Position numbers and translations under genes: made by a program. The notes under the pieces are model-generated. The model did not search any database. It saw nothing but the letters and a program-made list of their open reading frames with translations, and was not told where the DNA came from. From Streptomyces sp. CC208A (GTDB lineage Bacteria; Actinomycetota; Actinomycetes; Streptomycetales; Streptomycetaceae), in assembly GCF_030010625.1 (NCBI RefSeq), contig NZ_JASCXN010000001.1, positions 186,001 to 250,000 on the forward strand: a DNA stretch of 64,000 nt, written 5' to 3'. Below, one piece after another: positions 1 to 9,066 of the stretch. Numbering within the stretch: position 1 is the stretch's first letter; each line of letters starts with the position of its first letter.

Positions 1-192
1 CAGCCGGCCGGTACCCAGCGGCACGCCGTCCGCACCGACCGCGAGGACGTGGACGGCGGTGGAGTCGTACGTGTCGTACTCGATCTCCCGCGGGACGCCC
101 TGCTCCTCGACGAACACCTAGCGGCGGACCGCGAAGCACGCCTCCAGATCGCCCTCGTCCGCGGCCTCGCGGACGGTGTACGCCCCGCTCAC
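1..192 (-). pseudogene. GNAT-family N-acetyltransferase, N-terminal part, interrupted by an in-frame TAG
   Basis: The GTG at 192 overlaps the stop of the upstream pseudouridine synthase gene (GTGA), the usual arrangement for a translationally coupled neighbour. The first 24 codons ([12 protein letters not shown]... to ECFAVRR) are followed by TAG at 120-118. The same frame then stays open to the window edge and reads VFVEEQGVPREIEYD and HVLAVGADGVPLGTGRL. That is the N-terminal strand-helix of small GNAT acetyltransferases, which transfer acetyl from acetyl-CoA to an amine. Family members usually carry a Glu where the TAG sits (RREVFVEEQG), so a single GAG-to-TAG change explains it. A GTG directly after the stop could restart translation. 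The acetyl-CoA motif and C-terminus lie outside the window, so the substrate is unknown. Sequencing error is the main alternative. Confidence 0.75.
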
Positions 193-1130
193 CGGCTCTC
201 GGCCTCGATCCGGTCGAGGGCGGTGCGCAGGTCGTCCGGATAGGCGGACTCGAACTCGACCCACGCCCCGTCGCCGGGGTGCTCGAAGCCGAGCCGGACC
301 GCGTGCAGCCACTGACGGGTCAGCCCGAGCCGCTTGGCCATGGTCGGGTCGGCGCCGTAGGTGAGGTCACCGACGCAGGGGTGGCGGTGGGCGGACATGT
401 GCACCCGGATCTGGTGGGTGCGGCCGGTCTCCAGCTTGATGTCGAGCAGCGAGGCCGCCCGGTACGCCTCGATCAGGTCGTAGTGGGTGACGGACGGCTT
501 GCCGTCGGCGGTCACCGCCCACTTGTAGTCGTGGTTCGGGTGCCGGCCGATGGGCGCGTCGATGGTGCCGCTCAGCGGGTCCGGGTGGCCCTGGACCAGC
601 GCGTGGTAGCGCTTCTCGACCGTGCGCTCCTTGAACTGGCGCTTGAGCGAGGTGTACGCGTACTCGGACTTGGCGACCACCATCAGGCCGGAGGTGCCGA
701 CGTCGAGCCGGTGCACGATGCCCTGGCGCTCGGCGGCGCCGGAGGTGGAGATCCGGTAGCCGGCGGCGGCGAGGCCGCCGATCACGGTGGTGCCGGTCCA
801 GCCGGGGCTGGGGTGGGCGGCGACCCCGATCGGCTTCGTGATCACCACGATGTCGTCGTCGTCGTGGACGATCTCCATGCCCTCGACGGGCTCGGCCACG
901 ACCTGCACGGGCGCGGGCGCGCCCGGCATCTCGACCTCCAGCCACGCGCCGCCGCTCACCCGCTCGGACTTGCCGACGACGGAGCCGTCGACCTGGACCT
1001 TCCCCGCGGCAGCGAGCTCGGCCGCCTTCGTACGGGAAAACCCGAACATACGGGCGATGGCGGCGTCGACGCGCTCGCCCTCCAGGCCATCGGGAACGGG
1101 CAGGGTGCGGATCTCGGGACTCGTACTCAC
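189..1130 (-). CDS. RluA-family 23S rRNA pseudouridine synthase (RluD-like)
   Basis: This 313-residue protein would convert uridine to pseudouridine in ribosomal RNA. It has an N-terminal S4 RNA-binding segment (about residues 18-65, with [19 protein letters not shown]) and the RluA catalytic domain. The signature [10 protein letters not shown] is at 140-149, giving Asp143 as the catalytic residue, and [11 protein letters not shown] follows in the second half. Length matches RluC/RluD enzymes. GTG start at 1130. It lies 43 bp downstream of lspA and overlaps the GNAT remnant, so lspA-rlu-GNAT looks like one transcript. The lspA-rluD pairing is common in many bacteria. Which uridines are modified cannot be read from the sequence. 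Confidence 0.93.
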   Translation of the reverse strand: MSTSPEIRTLPVPDGLEGERVDAAIARMFGFSRTKAAELAAAGKVQVDGSVVGKSERVSGGAWLEVEMPGAPAPVQVVAEPVEGMEIVHDDDDIVVITKPIGVAAHPSPGWTGTTVIGGLAAAGYRISTSGAAERQGIVHRLDVGTSGLMVVAKSEYAYTSLKRQFKERTVEKRYHALVQGHPDPLSGTIDAPIGRHPNHDYKWAVTADGKPSVTHYDLIEAYRAASLLDIKLETGRTHQIRVHMSAHRHPCVGDLTYGADPTMAKRLGLTRQWLHAVRLGFEHPGDGAWVEFESAYPDDLRTALDRIEAESR

Positions 1131-1173
1131 CCGTCGAGTATGCCTTGTGCCGGGAGCGGTCCGTCCTGCGCGC

Positions 1174-1752
1174 TCAGTCCTTGTGGACGGTGCCGTCCGG
1201 GTCCAGGCCCCGGAAGGACAGGATGACGATCAGGATGCCGCCGCAGACGATCGCCGAGTCGGCGAGGTTGAAGACGGCGAAGTGGGCCGGGGCGATGAAG
1301 TCCACGACCGCGCCCTCGAAGACGCCCGGCGAGCGGAACAGCCGGTCCGTGAGGTTGCCGAGCGCGCCGCCGAGCAGCAGGCCGAGGGCGATCGCCCAGG
1401 GCAGGCTGTAGAGCTTGCGGGCCAGCCGGATGATCACGACGATGACGGCCGCCGCGATCACGGTGAAGACGATCGTGAACGCCTCGCCCATGCCGAAGGC
1501 CGCGCCCGGGTTGCGGATCGCCTCGAAGCGGAGCAGGTCGCCGACGACCTTGATCGGCTCGCGGCCCTCCAGCTTCTCCACCACGACGATCTTGCTGCCG
1601 AGGTCCATCAGATAGGCCAGGACGGCCACCACGAAGAGCGCGACGATCCGCCGCTTCCCCTTCGGGCGCTCCTCCGTGTGCCCCTCGGGGACCGCCGAGT
1701 CGTCGGCCCCTGCTGAATCCGGCGTACCGATGACGCTCTCCGCCTCTGCCAC
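1174..1752 (-). CDS. lspA: lipoprotein signal peptidase (signal peptidase II)
   Basis: This membrane aspartyl protease cleaves the signal peptide from diacylglyceryl-modified prolipoproteins. From the GTG at 1752 it is 192 residues, with four hydrophobic segments (about 35-52, 88-110, 117-131, 158-180). The catalytic motifs are GNLTDR (Asp136) and FNLADS (Asp165), and [11 protein letters not shown] is the conserved second-region motif. I chose the GTG at 1752 because GAGGGA lies about 9 nt upstream; an upstream ATG at 1791 has no ribosome site. The first 33 residues form an acidic cytoplasmic extension, common in actinobacteria. Downstream is rluD. Confidence 0.93.
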   Translation of the reverse strand: MAEAESVIGTPDSAGADDSAVPEGHTEERPKGKRRIVALFVVAVLAYLMDLGSKIVVVEKLEGREPIKVVGDLLRFEAIRNPGAAFGMGEAFTIVFTVIAAAVIVVIIRLARKLYSLPWAIALGLLLGGALGNLTDRLFRSPGVFEGAVVDFIAPAHFAVFNLADSAIVCGGILIVILSFRGLDPDGTVHKD

Positions 1753-1863
1753 GTGAGTGAGTCCCTCGTACCTCGTTGCCTGACCGTGCACCGAGGGTAC
1801 GGCACAGACGTACGAGACCGGCAGCCCGTGCCGCCGGTGCTCGCACGTCGCGGACGGTGGCTG

Positions 1864-2898
1864 CTAGCCGCGCCGCTCCTGCTTCTGCTTGTCCTCCACG
1901 CAGAGGGTGGCGCGGGGGAAGGCCTGCATGCGGGCCTTGCCGATGGGCTTGCCGCAGACCTCGCAGAGGCCGTACGTGCCCGCGTCAAGCCGTTCCAGGG
2001 CGTGTTCGGTCTGCTCCAGCATCTCGCGCGCGTTGGCGGCCAGGGCCAGCTCGTGCTCACGGGTGATGTTCTTGGTGCCGGTGTCGGCCTGGTCGTCGCC
2101 CGCGCCGTCGCCGGAGTCCCGCATCAGACCGGTGAGCTCCTCCTGGGAGTGGACCAGCTCGCTGCGCAGCCGCAGCACCTCGGCCTGGAGCACGCTGCGG
2201 GCCTCGGCGACCTCGTCGGGCGTCCAGGGGTCCTCCCCGGGCCGTACCGCGAGCTCCCCGGCGCGCGCCGGGGGCACGGCCGCCTCGTCCTCGGCGGTCG
2301 TGACGCCACCCGCGGTCTTCTTCGCTGCCACCGTCCTGGCTCCTGTCTGCTTCTTCGCGGCGGCCTTGCGGCCGACGGCCTTCTTCACGGACTTCTTCCC
2401 GCCCGAGGGCCCCGAAGACCCCGAGGACCCCGAAGACCCCGGAGTCGCCTCGGGCCCGGAAGGACTCTCGGCAGGCGCCTTCTCGGCAGGTGCTTTCTTC
2501 GTGGCGGCCTTCTTCGGGGCGGCCTTCTTGGCGGGCGCCTTCTTGGCGGGCGCCTTCTTCGCGGGCGCCTTCTTCGCGGGCGCCTTCTTCGCGGGCGCCT
2601 TCTTCGCGGGCGCCTTCTTCGCGGATGCCTTCTTCGCGGATGCCTTCCCGGCCGCGCCCGCGTCCTCGGCGGCCTTCTCCGCCGTCCCGGCGACGGGACC
2701 GGCAGGGGTCTTCGCCGCCGTCTTCGCCACCGCCTTCTTCGCCGTCTTCCGCACCGGGGCCTTCGCGGGCTTCTCCGCGACCACCGCCTTCTTCCCCTCC
2801 GCGCCCTTCAGGGCCCCGGGGTCGCCCGGGGAACCGGCGGACCCGGGGTCCCCGGCGGCGGCCGGGGACGGCTTCGCGGCGGTCTTCTTCGCCACCAT
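1864..2898 (-). CDS. DksA/TraR-type zinc-finger protein with a long Lys/Ala-rich N-terminal region
   Basis: The 344-residue protein has two very different halves. Residues 1-190 are a low-complexity basic region rich in AKK and APAKK units, resembling the tails of actinobacterial HU proteins and histone H1. Residues about 215-344 are a DksA/TraR domain: an acidic helical hairpin, then a zinc finger (CEVCGKPI, followed downstream by [11 protein letters not shown]) that supplies three clear Cys. ATG at 2898 has GAAGGGG about 7 nt upstream. DksA-like proteins enter the RNA polymerase secondary channel or bind nucleic acid. The basic tail suggests DNA or RNA binding here, which is inference. It is divergent from ileS, with a 571-bp regulatory region between them. 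Confidence 0.85.
   Translation of the reverse strand: MVAKKTAAKPSPAAAGDPGSAGSPGDPGALKGAEGKKAVVAEKPAKAPVRKTAKKAVAKTAAKTPAGPVAGTAEKAAEDAGAAGKASAKKASAKKAPAKKAPAKKAPAKKAPAKKAPAKKAPAKKAAPKKAATKKAPAEKAPAESPSGPEATPGSSGSSGSSGPSGGKKSVKKAVGRKAAAKKQTGARTVAAKKTAGGVTTAEDEAAVPPARAGELAVRPGEDPWTPDEVAEARSVLQAEVLRLRSELVHSQEELTGLMRDSGDGAGDDQADTGTKNITREHELALAANAREMLEQTEHALERLDAGTYGLCEVCGKPIGKARMQAFPRATLCVEDKQKQERRG
2515..2645 (-). repeat. 15-nt in-frame tandem repeats encoding APAKK
   Basis: About seven consecutive 15-nt units (plus-strand form GGCGCCTTCTTCGCG and close variants, flanked by related AKKAS and AKKAA units) encode the APAKK pentapeptide of the DksA-like protein. Copy number in such arrays usually varies between strains. 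Confidence 0.85.
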
Positions 2899-3183
2899 GT
2901 CGCGGCCCCTTCACATTTTGTGATCTTGCTCGCGCATCGTGCTGGGACGATAAATCGGCCCAAGGCACTCGGCAACGGGGCACGCCGCCCCGTTCCGCCC
3001 GTCCCGCCGCCCCGGGACGGACCCGTGGGAAGAGGTGCCCAACTCCCCGCCGGGTTATCCGTCCGCCCCCGCCCCCGCAGGCCCCCCGGAACTCCGGCCC
3101 ACCCCGTGTGCCCATTCGGGTCACCCTTCGGGTCACCCGAAAACCGGTCGGCCCGGCGCCCCCGCGCCCCGTACACTGGCCTC
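2899..3183. promoter_or_regulatory. divergent promoter region between the DksA-like gene and the ileS leader
   Basis: No gene is seen here. For ileS there is a -10-like TACACT at 3172-3177, which would start the transcript near 3184, just before the T-box fold; no good -35 is visible. Upstream lies a perfect 12-bp tandem repeat of TTCGGGTCACCC (3115-3126 and 3127-3138). Its second copy extends into the inverted repeat TTCGGGT-C-ACCCGAA (3127-3141), a possible operator. Close to the DksA-like gene the DNA is relatively AT-rich (about 2910-2955), the likely place for its promoter. The rest is GC-rich and shows nothing recognisable. Confidence 0.5.
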
Positions 3184-3469
3184 AGCGAGAGGCGTCGATG
3201 GGGACCAGTAGCGTCGTACGCAGCCATGAGCGACCCGGGGACGGTGAGAGCCCGGGGGCGAGCCCGATGCGAAGCATCACCCCGGAGCTGCCGGAAGAAA
3301 GCCGCGCGGAACACGCACCAGAAGCGCGGTGACTAGAACCGGTGTCGCGACCCCAATGAGGGGGCTTCGGACGGTCACGCCCGGGGCCAAGGAGGGTGGT
3401 ACCGCGGGAGCGCTGCTCTCGTCCCTCCGACGGAAGCAGGAATTGTCCGTCCGGAGGAGAGTCCGCCGT
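3184..3469 (+). promoter_or_regulatory. T-box riboswitch (isoleucine, translational type) in the ileS leader
   Basis: The T-box core AGGGTGGTACCGCG is at 3393-3406; its UGGU would pair with the acceptor end of uncharged tRNA-Ile. An upstream stem (GATGC-gaa-GCATC inside CCGGGG...CCCCGG, about 3252-3285) holds ATC followed by A at 3276-3279, a good candidate Ile specifier codon. Downstream, CCTCCGACGG (about 3424-3433) can pair with CCGTCCGGAGG (3447-3457), which covers the ileS ribosome-binding site (GGAGGA at 3453-3458). That is the sequestrator layout of actinobacterial T-boxes that control translation rather than termination. Uncharged tRNA should free the site and raise IleRS. Confidence 0.88.
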
Positions 3470-6400
3470 ATGACACCGCCCCAGTACCGCCAGGTGCCCG
3501 CCCAGGTCGACCTGCCCGCCCTCGAGCGCTCCGTGCTCGACTTCTGGCAGGAGAACAAGGTCTTCGCCAAGACCCTGGAGCAGTCCGAGGGCCGCCCCGA
3601 ATGGGTCTTCTACGAGGGCCCGCCGACCGCCAACGGCATGCCCGGCGCCCACCACATCGAGGCCCGCGTCTTCAAGGACGTCTTCCCCCGCTTCCGCACC
3701 ATGCGCGGCTACCACGTGGCCCGCAAGGCCGGTTGGGACTGCCACGGCCTCCCGGTGGAGCTCGCCGTCGAGAAGGAGCTCGGTTTCTCCGGCAAGAAGG
3801 ACATCGAGGAGTACGGCATCGCGGAGTTCAACGCGAAGTGCCGCGAGTCGGTGACCCGCCACACCGACGCCTTCGCCGAGCTCACCACCCGGATGGGCTA
3901 CTGGGTCGACCTCGACGACGCCTACCGGACCATGGACCCCTCGTACATCGAGTCGGTCTGGTGGTCGCTCAAGCAGATCTTCGACAAGGGCCTGCTCGTC
4001 CAGGACCACCGCGTCGCCCCCTGGTGCCCCCGCTGCGGCACCGGCCTCTCCGACCACGAGCTCGCCCAGGGCTACGAGACGGTCGTCGACCCCTCGGTCT
4101 TCGTCCGCTTCCCGCTGACCTCCGGCCCGCTCGCCGGCAAGGCCGCGCTCCTCGTCTGGACGACCACCCCGTGGACCCTGGTGTCCAACACGGCCGTCGC
4201 CGCCCACCCCGAGGTCACCTACGTCGTCGCCACCGACGGCGACGAGCGGATCGTCGTCGCCGAGCCGCTCGTCGACAAGGCCCTCGGCGAGGGCTGGGTC
4301 ACCACCGGCGAGTCCTTCACCGGCGCCGAGATGGAGCGCTGGACCTACCAGCGCCCCTTCGAGCTGATCCCCTTCGACGCCCCCGCCCACTACGTCGTCA
4401 ACGCCGAGTACGTGACCACCGAGGACGGCACGGGTCTGGTCCACCAGTCCCCCGCCTTCGGTGAGGACGACCTCAAGGTCTGCCGCGCCTACGGCCTGCC
4501 GGTCGTGAACCCGGTCCGCCCCGACGGCACCTTCGAGGAGGACGTGCCGCTGGTCGGCGGCGTCTTCTTCAAGAAGGCCGACGAGGCGCTCACCGCCGAC
4601 CTCGACGCCCGCGGCCTGCTCTACAGGCACATCCCGTACGAGCACAGCTACCCGCACTGCTGGCGCTGCCACACGGCCCTGCTCTACTACGCGCAGCCGT
4701 CCTGGTACATCCGCACGACCGCCGTCAAGGACCGTCTCCTCGAGGAGAACGAGAAGACCAACTGGTTCCCGGACTCGGTCAAGCACGGCCGCTTCGGCGA
4801 CTGGCTGAACAACAACATCGACTGGGCGCTCTCCCGCAACCGCTACTGGGGCACCCCGCTCCCGATCTGGCGCTGCGAGGAGGGCCACCTCACCTGCGTC
4901 GGCTCCCGCGCCGAGCTGACCGGGCTGACCGGCACCGACCAGTCGGAGCTGGACCCGCACCGCCCGTACATCGACGACGTCACCTTCGCGTGCCCGAGCT
5001 GCTCGAAGACGGCGACGCGCGTCCCCGAGGTCATCGACGCCTGGTACGACTCCGGCTCCATGCCGTTCGCGCAGTACGGCTACCCGTACAAGAACAAGGA
5101 ACTCTTCGAGTCCCGCTACCCGGCCCAGTTCATCTCCGAGGCCATCGACCAGACCCGTGGCTGGTTCTACACCCTGATGGCCGTCGGCACGCTGGTCTTC
5201 GACAAGTCCTCGTACGAGAACGTGGTCTGCCTCGGCCACATCCTCGCCGAGGACGGCCGGAAGATGTCCAAGCACCTCGGCAACATCCTCCAGCCCATCC
5301 CGCTGATGGACCAGCACGGCGCCGACGCCGTCCGCTGGTTCATGGCGGCCGGCGGCTCCCCGTGGGCGGCCCGCCGCGTCGGCCACGGCACCATCCAGGA
5401 GGTCGTCCGCAAGACCCTCCTCACGTACTGGAACACGGTCGCCTTCCAGGCCCTGTACGCCCGTACGTCCGGCTGGGCGCCGTCCGCCGCCGACCCGGCC
5501 CCGGCCGAGCGCTCCGTCCTCGACCAGTGGCTGCTGTCCGAGCTGAACACGCTCGTCGCCGAGGCCACCGAGGCGATGGAGGCGTACGACACCCAGCGCA
5601 CCGGCAAGCTCCTGTCGGCCTTCGTCGACGACCTCTCCAACTGGTACGTGCGCCGCTCCCGCCGCCGCTTCTGGCAGGGCGACAAGGCGGCCCTGCGGAC
5701 CCTGCACGAGGTCGTCGAGACGGTCACCCGCCTGATGGCCCCGCTGACCCCCTTCATCACCGAGCGGGTCTGGCAGGACCTCGTGGTGCCGGTCACCCCG
5801 GACGCCCCCGAGTCGGTCCACCTGGCCACCTGGCCGGAGGCGGACGCGGCGCTGATCGACGGCACGCTCTCCGAGCAGATGGCGCTGGTCCGCCGTCTGG
5901 TCGAGCTGGGCCGCGCGACCCGCGCCGAGTCCGGCGTCAAGACCCGTCAGCCGCTCTCCCGCGCGCTGGTCGCGGCGACCGGCTTCGCGGCGCTCTCCCC
6001 GGAGCTCCAGGCCCAGATCACGGAGGAGCTCAACGTCTCCTCCCTGGCCTCCCTCTCCGAGGTCGGCGGCAGCCTGGTCGACACCAGCGCCAAGGCGAAC
6101 TTCCGCGCGCTCGGCAAGCGCTTCGGCAAGGGCGTCCAGGACGTCGCGAAGGCCGTCGCGGCCGCCGACGCGGCGGCGCTCGCGCTGGCCCTGCGGGACG
6201 GCGCGGCGACCCTGGAGGTGAACGGCGAGACGATCACCGTCACCCCCGAGGAGATCATCATCACGGAGACCCCGCGCGAGGGCTGGTCGGTCGCCTCCGA
6301 CGCCGGTGCGACGGTCGCCCTGGACCTGGAGATCACCCCCGAGCTGCGCCGCGCGGGCCTGGCCCGTGACGCGATCCGCCTGATCCAGGAGGCCCGCAAG

Positions 6401-6607
6401 AACAGCGGCCTCGACGTCGCCGACCGCATCGCGCTGCGCTGGACCTCCACGTCCCCGGAGACGGCCGAGGCCCTGACGGCCCACGCCGGCCTCATCGCGG
6501 ACGAGGTCCTCGCGACGGACTACGCGGAAGGCGAGCCGACGGAGGCGTACGGCCCCGCCTTCGAAGACGAGGGCCTCGCCCTCACCTTCCACCTCCGCAA
6601 GGCCTGA
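3470..6607 (+). CDS. ileS: isoleucyl-tRNA synthetase
   Basis: A 1045-residue class I aminoacyl-tRNA synthetase that charges tRNA-Ile. The adenylate-binding HIGH-type motif is GAHH (59-62). The KMSKS loop is KMSKH, near residue 598. The editing (CP1) domain lies between them, and the anticodon-binding helical domain with a C-terminal extension fills the last 400 residues. The chosen ATG at 3470 begins MTPPQYRQVP and sits 11 nt after GGAGGA, which the T-box sequesters. An open frame upstream to 3329 is only the leader. It is a single-gene unit followed by a hairpin terminator and flanked by oppositely oriented genes. Confidence 0.97.
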   Translation: MTPPQYRQVPAQVDLPALERSVLDFWQENKVFAKTLEQSEGRPEWVFYEGPPTANGMPGAHHIEARVFKDVFPRFRTMRGYHVARKAGWDCHGLPVELAVEKELGFSGKKDIEEYGIAEFNAKCRESVTRHTDAFAELTTRMGYWVDLDDAYRTMDPSYIESVWWSLKQIFDKGLLVQDHRVAPWCPRCGTGLSDHELAQGYETVVDPSVFVRFPLTSGPLAGKAALLVWTTTPWTLVSNTAVAAHPEVTYVVATDGDERIVVAEPLVDKALGEGWVTTGESFTGAEMERWTYQRPFELIPFDAPAHYVVNAEYVTTEDGTGLVHQSPAFGEDDLKVCRAYGLPVVNPVRPDGTFEEDVPLVGGVFFKKADEALTADLDARGLLYRHIPYEHSYPHCWRCHTALLYYAQPSWYIRTTAVKDRLLEENEKTNWFPDSVKHGRFGDWLNNNIDWALSRNRYWGTPLPIWRCEEGHLTCVGSRAELTGLTGTDQSELDPHRPYIDDVTFACPSCSKTATRVPEVIDAWYDSGSMPFAQYGYPYKNKELFESRYPAQFISEAIDQTRGWFYTLMAVGTLVFDKSSYENVVCLGHILAEDGRKMSKHLGNILQPIPLMDQHGADAVRWFMAAGGSPWAARRVGHGTIQEVVRKTLLTYWNTVAFQALYARTSGWAPSAADPAPAERSVLDQWLLSELNTLVAEATEAMEAYDTQRTGKLLSAFVDDLSNWYVRRSRRRFWQGDKAALRTLHEVVETVTRLMAPLTPFITERVWQDLVVPVTPDAPESVHLATWPEADAALIDGTLSEQMALVRRLVELGRATRAESGVKTRQPLSRALVAATGFAALSPELQAQITEELNVSSLASLSEVGGSLVDTSAKANFRALGKRFGKGVQDVAKAVAAADAAALALALRDGAATLEVNGETITVTPEEIIITETPREGWSVASDAGATVALDLEITPELRRAGLARDAIRLIQEARKNSGLDVADRIALRWTSTSPETAEALTAHAGLIADEVLATDYAEGEPTEAYGPAFEDEGLALTFHLRKA

Positions 6608-6624
6608 CCCCCACCTCCCCGGCA

Positions 6625-6649
6625 CCGCCGCCCCTCTCCAGGGCGGCGG
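6625..6649 (+). terminator. hairpin terminator after ileS
   Basis: A perfect 9-bp stem (CCGCCGCCC at 6625-6633, GGGCGGCGG at 6641-6649) with a 7-nt loop begins 17 bp after the ileS stop. A short T-containing run follows (CCCTTCTGTCT). Confidence 0.8.
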
Positions 6650-6746
6650 CGCCCTTCTGTCTCCGCGCAGACGGGCCGAACGAAGTCACGGATCGAGCGC
6701 GGTCACGGGCCGGGCGCATGGACGGGCCGGGCGCGGGTACGGCAAA

Positions 6747-6781
6747 GGGCCGGGTCCCTGGGGATACCAGGGGCCCGGCCC
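6747..6781 (-). terminator. hairpin terminator after divIVA (may work both ways)
   Basis: A 15-bp stem (6747-6761 with 6767-6781, one G-T wobble) with a 5-nt loop lies about 46 bp beyond the divIVA stop. On the minus strand TTTGCC follows. It separates the convergent ileS and divIVA genes. Confidence 0.8.
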
Positions 6782-6827
6782 TTCGGCTGCCGACGGCTAC
6801 GTGCTCAGGGCACGTTCACCCGCCGCC

Positions 6828-7895
6828 TCAGTTGTCGTCCTCGTCGATCAGGAAGCCCCGCATCGGCGCGGGCGCCTGCTGCATCGGCTGCGGCGCCTGC
6901 GGCCTCACCGGCGCCATCGGCTGCGTCATCGCCGGGGACATCTGCTGCTGGCCGCCGTAGGACGGGGCGCCGCCCATGGACGGACCGCCGCCCATCGGGC
7001 CGTTGCCACCGTACGACGGGGCGCTCGCACCGGCGGACGCCATGGACGGGGCCGGCGGCAGCGAGGCCGTCGCCGGGGTCCGCGGCGGGGCCAGCGAGTC
7101 GTCCGCCTGGGTCTCCAGCTGACGCAGCTGCGACTCCAGGTAGGACTTCAGACGGGTCCGGTACTCGCGCTCGAAGCCGCGCAGGTCCTCGACCTTGCGC
7201 TCCAGCGTGGCGCGGGCGGACTCCAGGGAGCCCATCGCGACGCGGTGCTTCTCCTGCGCGTCCCGCTCAAGAGCGTCCGCCTTGGCGCGGGCGTCCCGCT
7301 CCAGGCCCTCGGCGCGGGAGCGCGCCTCGCCGACGATCTTGTTGGCCTCGGAGCGCGCCTCGGCGATCGCCTGGTCGGCGGTCTGCTGGGCGAGCGAGAG
7401 GACACGGGCGGCGCTGTCGCCACCGGGGCCCTGCTGCGGCTGCGGCATCTGCTGCTGCTGCGGGTGACCCATGGGGCCGCCCTGCATCGGGCCGGGGCCC
7501 ATCGGACCACCCTGCATCGGGCCGGGCCCCATGGGTCCGCCCTGCATGGGGCCGGCGGGAAGCTGAGGAGCGCCGGAAGGCAGCTGCGGCGGGCCCATCT
7601 GCGGCGGCTGCTGCTGGACCGGCGGTCCGGATATGGCCGCGGGCACGGGTGCGCCGGGACCGACGGGACGGTCCTGCGGCTCCGGGGGCTTGCGCATGGC
7701 CTGCTGCTGGTTCTGCGCGGCCGCGCGCGTCGCGGCGGCCAGCTTGGCGCGCAGGTCCTCGTTCTCGCGGAGCAGGCGGGTCAGCTCGGCCTCGACCTCG
7801 TCGAGAAAGGCATCGACCTCGTCCTCGTCATAGCCTTCTCGCAGGCGGACGGTCGTGAACTGCTTGTTCCGCACGTCCTCAGGGGTCAGCGGCAT
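6828..7895 (-). CDS. divIVA: polar growth and septum-site protein DivIVA (Wag31)
   Basis: A 355-residue coiled-coil protein that binds curved membrane at hyphal tips and recruits the wall-synthesis machinery; it is essential in Streptomyces. The N-terminal lipid-binding motif is clear ([28 protein letters not shown] reduced to its key residues Phe13 and the basic-acidic turn), followed by a first coiled coil (about 28-62). A Gln/Pro/Gly/Met-rich linker with [10 protein letters not shown] repeats (about 110-150) leads to a long second coiled coil (about 155-265) and a flexible tail with [11 protein letters not shown]. Start at 7895 has AGAGGTGAAGAAGAG just ahead. It is last in the division cluster, 55 bp after yggT. 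Confidence 0.95.
   Translation of the reverse strand: MPLTPEDVRNKQFTTVRLREGYDEDEVDAFLDEVEAELTRLLRENEDLRAKLAAATRAAAQNQQQAMRKPPEPQDRPVGPGAPVPAAISGPPVQQQPPQMGPPQLPSGAPQLPAGPMQGGPMGPGPMQGGPMGPGPMQGGPMGHPQQQQMPQPQQGPGGDSAARVLSLAQQTADQAIAEARSEANKIVGEARSRAEGLERDARAKADALERDAQEKHRVAMGSLESARATLERKVEDLRGFEREYRTRLKSYLESQLRQLETQADDSLAPPRTPATASLPPAPSMASAGASAPSYGGNGPMGGGPSMGGAPSYGGQQQMSPAMTQPMAPVRPQAPQPMQQAPAPMRGFLIDEDDN
7470..7560 (-). repeat. 30-nt in-frame repeats in the DivIVA linker
   Basis: Three near-identical 30-nt units encode [10 protein letters not shown]. They expand the flexible linker between the two coiled coils; linker length varies among Streptomyces DivIVA proteins. Confidence 0.8.
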
Positions 7896-7950
7896 CTCTT
7901 CTTCACCTCTACGTAGTCGTCGGCAGTCGGCAGGACCGTATCGTCCACCC

Positions 7951-8241
7951 TCACCTCGCGATGGAGTTCACGACGGAGATGAGGATCCAGACGATGATCA
8001 TCAGAACGAAGAAGGACAGGTCGAGTGCCACGCCTCCGAGACGCAGCGGCGGGATGAGCCGCCGCAGGAGCTTGAGCGGTGGATCGGTGACAGTGTAGGT
8101 GGCCTCCAGAACGACCACCATCGCCTTCCCGGGTTGCCATGAACGGGCGAACTGGAAGACGTAGTCCATGACCAGCCGGAAGATCAGGAAGACCAGGAAG
8201 CACATCAGCACGATGTAGATCACCTGTAGTGCGACGCCCAT
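7951..8241 (-). CDS. YggT-family integral membrane protein
   Basis: A 96-residue protein with two hydrophobic spans (about 5-25 and 75-93) and the central stretch [16 protein letters not shown], the mark of the YggT family (YlmG in Gram-positives). It sits between sepF and divIVA, the conserved ylm-cluster position in Gram-positive bacteria, and YlmG-type proteins have been linked to division and nucleoid or plastid distribution. No enzymatic function is known. ATG at 8241 with GAGAGGGAA upstream. Confidence 0.9.
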   Translation of the reverse strand: MGVALQVIYIVLMCFLVFLIFRLVMDYVFQFARSWQPGKAMVVVLEATYTVTDPPLKLLRRLIPPLRLGGVALDLSFFVLMIIVWILISVVNSIAR

Positions 8242-8323
8242 CCCGCGGTTCCCTCTCCCCTGACTCTCGTGCTCTCACTTGATCCGGCCGCCCTCGCGGC
8301 CGGTCCGTCCGGTCTCGTGTTTC

Positions 8324-8944
8324 TCAGCTCTGGTTGAAGAATCCGCCCTCTGCGATACGGGCCTTGTCCTCCGCCGTGACATCGACGTTAGCAGGCGACA
8401 ACAGGAACACCTTCTGCGTCACGCGCTCAATGCTGCCATGGAGCCCGAAGACCAGTCCGGCGGCAAAGTCGACAAGTCGCTTCGCGTCCGTGTCGTCCAT
8501 CTCCGTGAGGTTCATGATCACCGGGGTGCCCTCGCGGAAGTGTTCCCCGATGGTACGGGCCTCGTTGTAGGTCCGGGGGTGCAGTGTGGTGATGCGGTAC
8601 GGCTCCCGCTCGGACACGACCTTGGGCATGATCACCGGTGCGTTCTTCTCCAGGCTCGGGCGTTCGGGTGTGATGGATGCCACGGGGGCAATTCGGGCCG
8701 GACGACCGCTTTCGGCGAGTACCGGGGCAGAGTGGGCGACCGGTTCCCGGGGGGCCGGGGGTGCCACCACGCGCACGGGTTCCTCGCGCTCCACCTGGCG
8801 CGGAGGGGTGTGGCGCCGTTCCCTCTCGGGCTCCGGCTCCAGCTCGGGCTCGAAGTCGTCATCGGGGTCGAAGCCCCGGCCGTCGTACCCATCGTCCTCC
8901 ACGAGGCCGAGGTAGACCGCCATCTTGCGCATCGCGCCGGCCAT
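8324..8944 (-). CDS. sepF: cell division protein SepF
   Basis: A 206-residue FtsZ partner that tethers the Z-ring to membrane; actinobacteria lack FtsA. It has an N-terminal amphipathic membrane helix ([16 protein letters not shown]), then an acidic, Pro/Arg-rich linker (20-110). The C-terminal SepF fold runs from about 118 to 200 ([19 protein letters not shown], then [19 protein letters not shown]), which binds the FtsZ tail and forms rings. ATG at 8944 follows GGAGGAATCGGAGA. It is co-directional with yggS and yggT in the cluster. Confidence 0.95.
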   Translation of the reverse strand: MAGAMRKMAVYLGLVEDDGYDGRGFDPDDDFEPELEPEPERERRHTPPRQVEREEPVRVVAPPAPREPVAHSAPVLAESGRPARIAPVASITPERPSLEKNAPVIMPKVVSEREPYRITTLHPRTYNEARTIGEHFREGTPVIMNLTEMDDTDAKRLVDFAAGLVFGLHGSIERVTQKVFLLSPANVDVTAEDKARIAEGGFFNQS

Positions 8945-9066
8945 TCTCCGATTCCTCCGCTCTGTGGTGGATCGGCCTCGTCACCAAGTGCCCGCGATCC
9001 ACGGGGTCACTCCGCCGTTCGCGGAATGACCATATTTTCTGCTGTGGTCCGACCTGCTTCGCGACG

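Noticed and set aside
3182..6625. Long minus-strand open frame opposite ileS
   Set aside because: It is a shadow produced by GC-rich third positions; its translation is Arg/Gly/Val repeats with no family motif, and ileS covers the same DNA convincingly.
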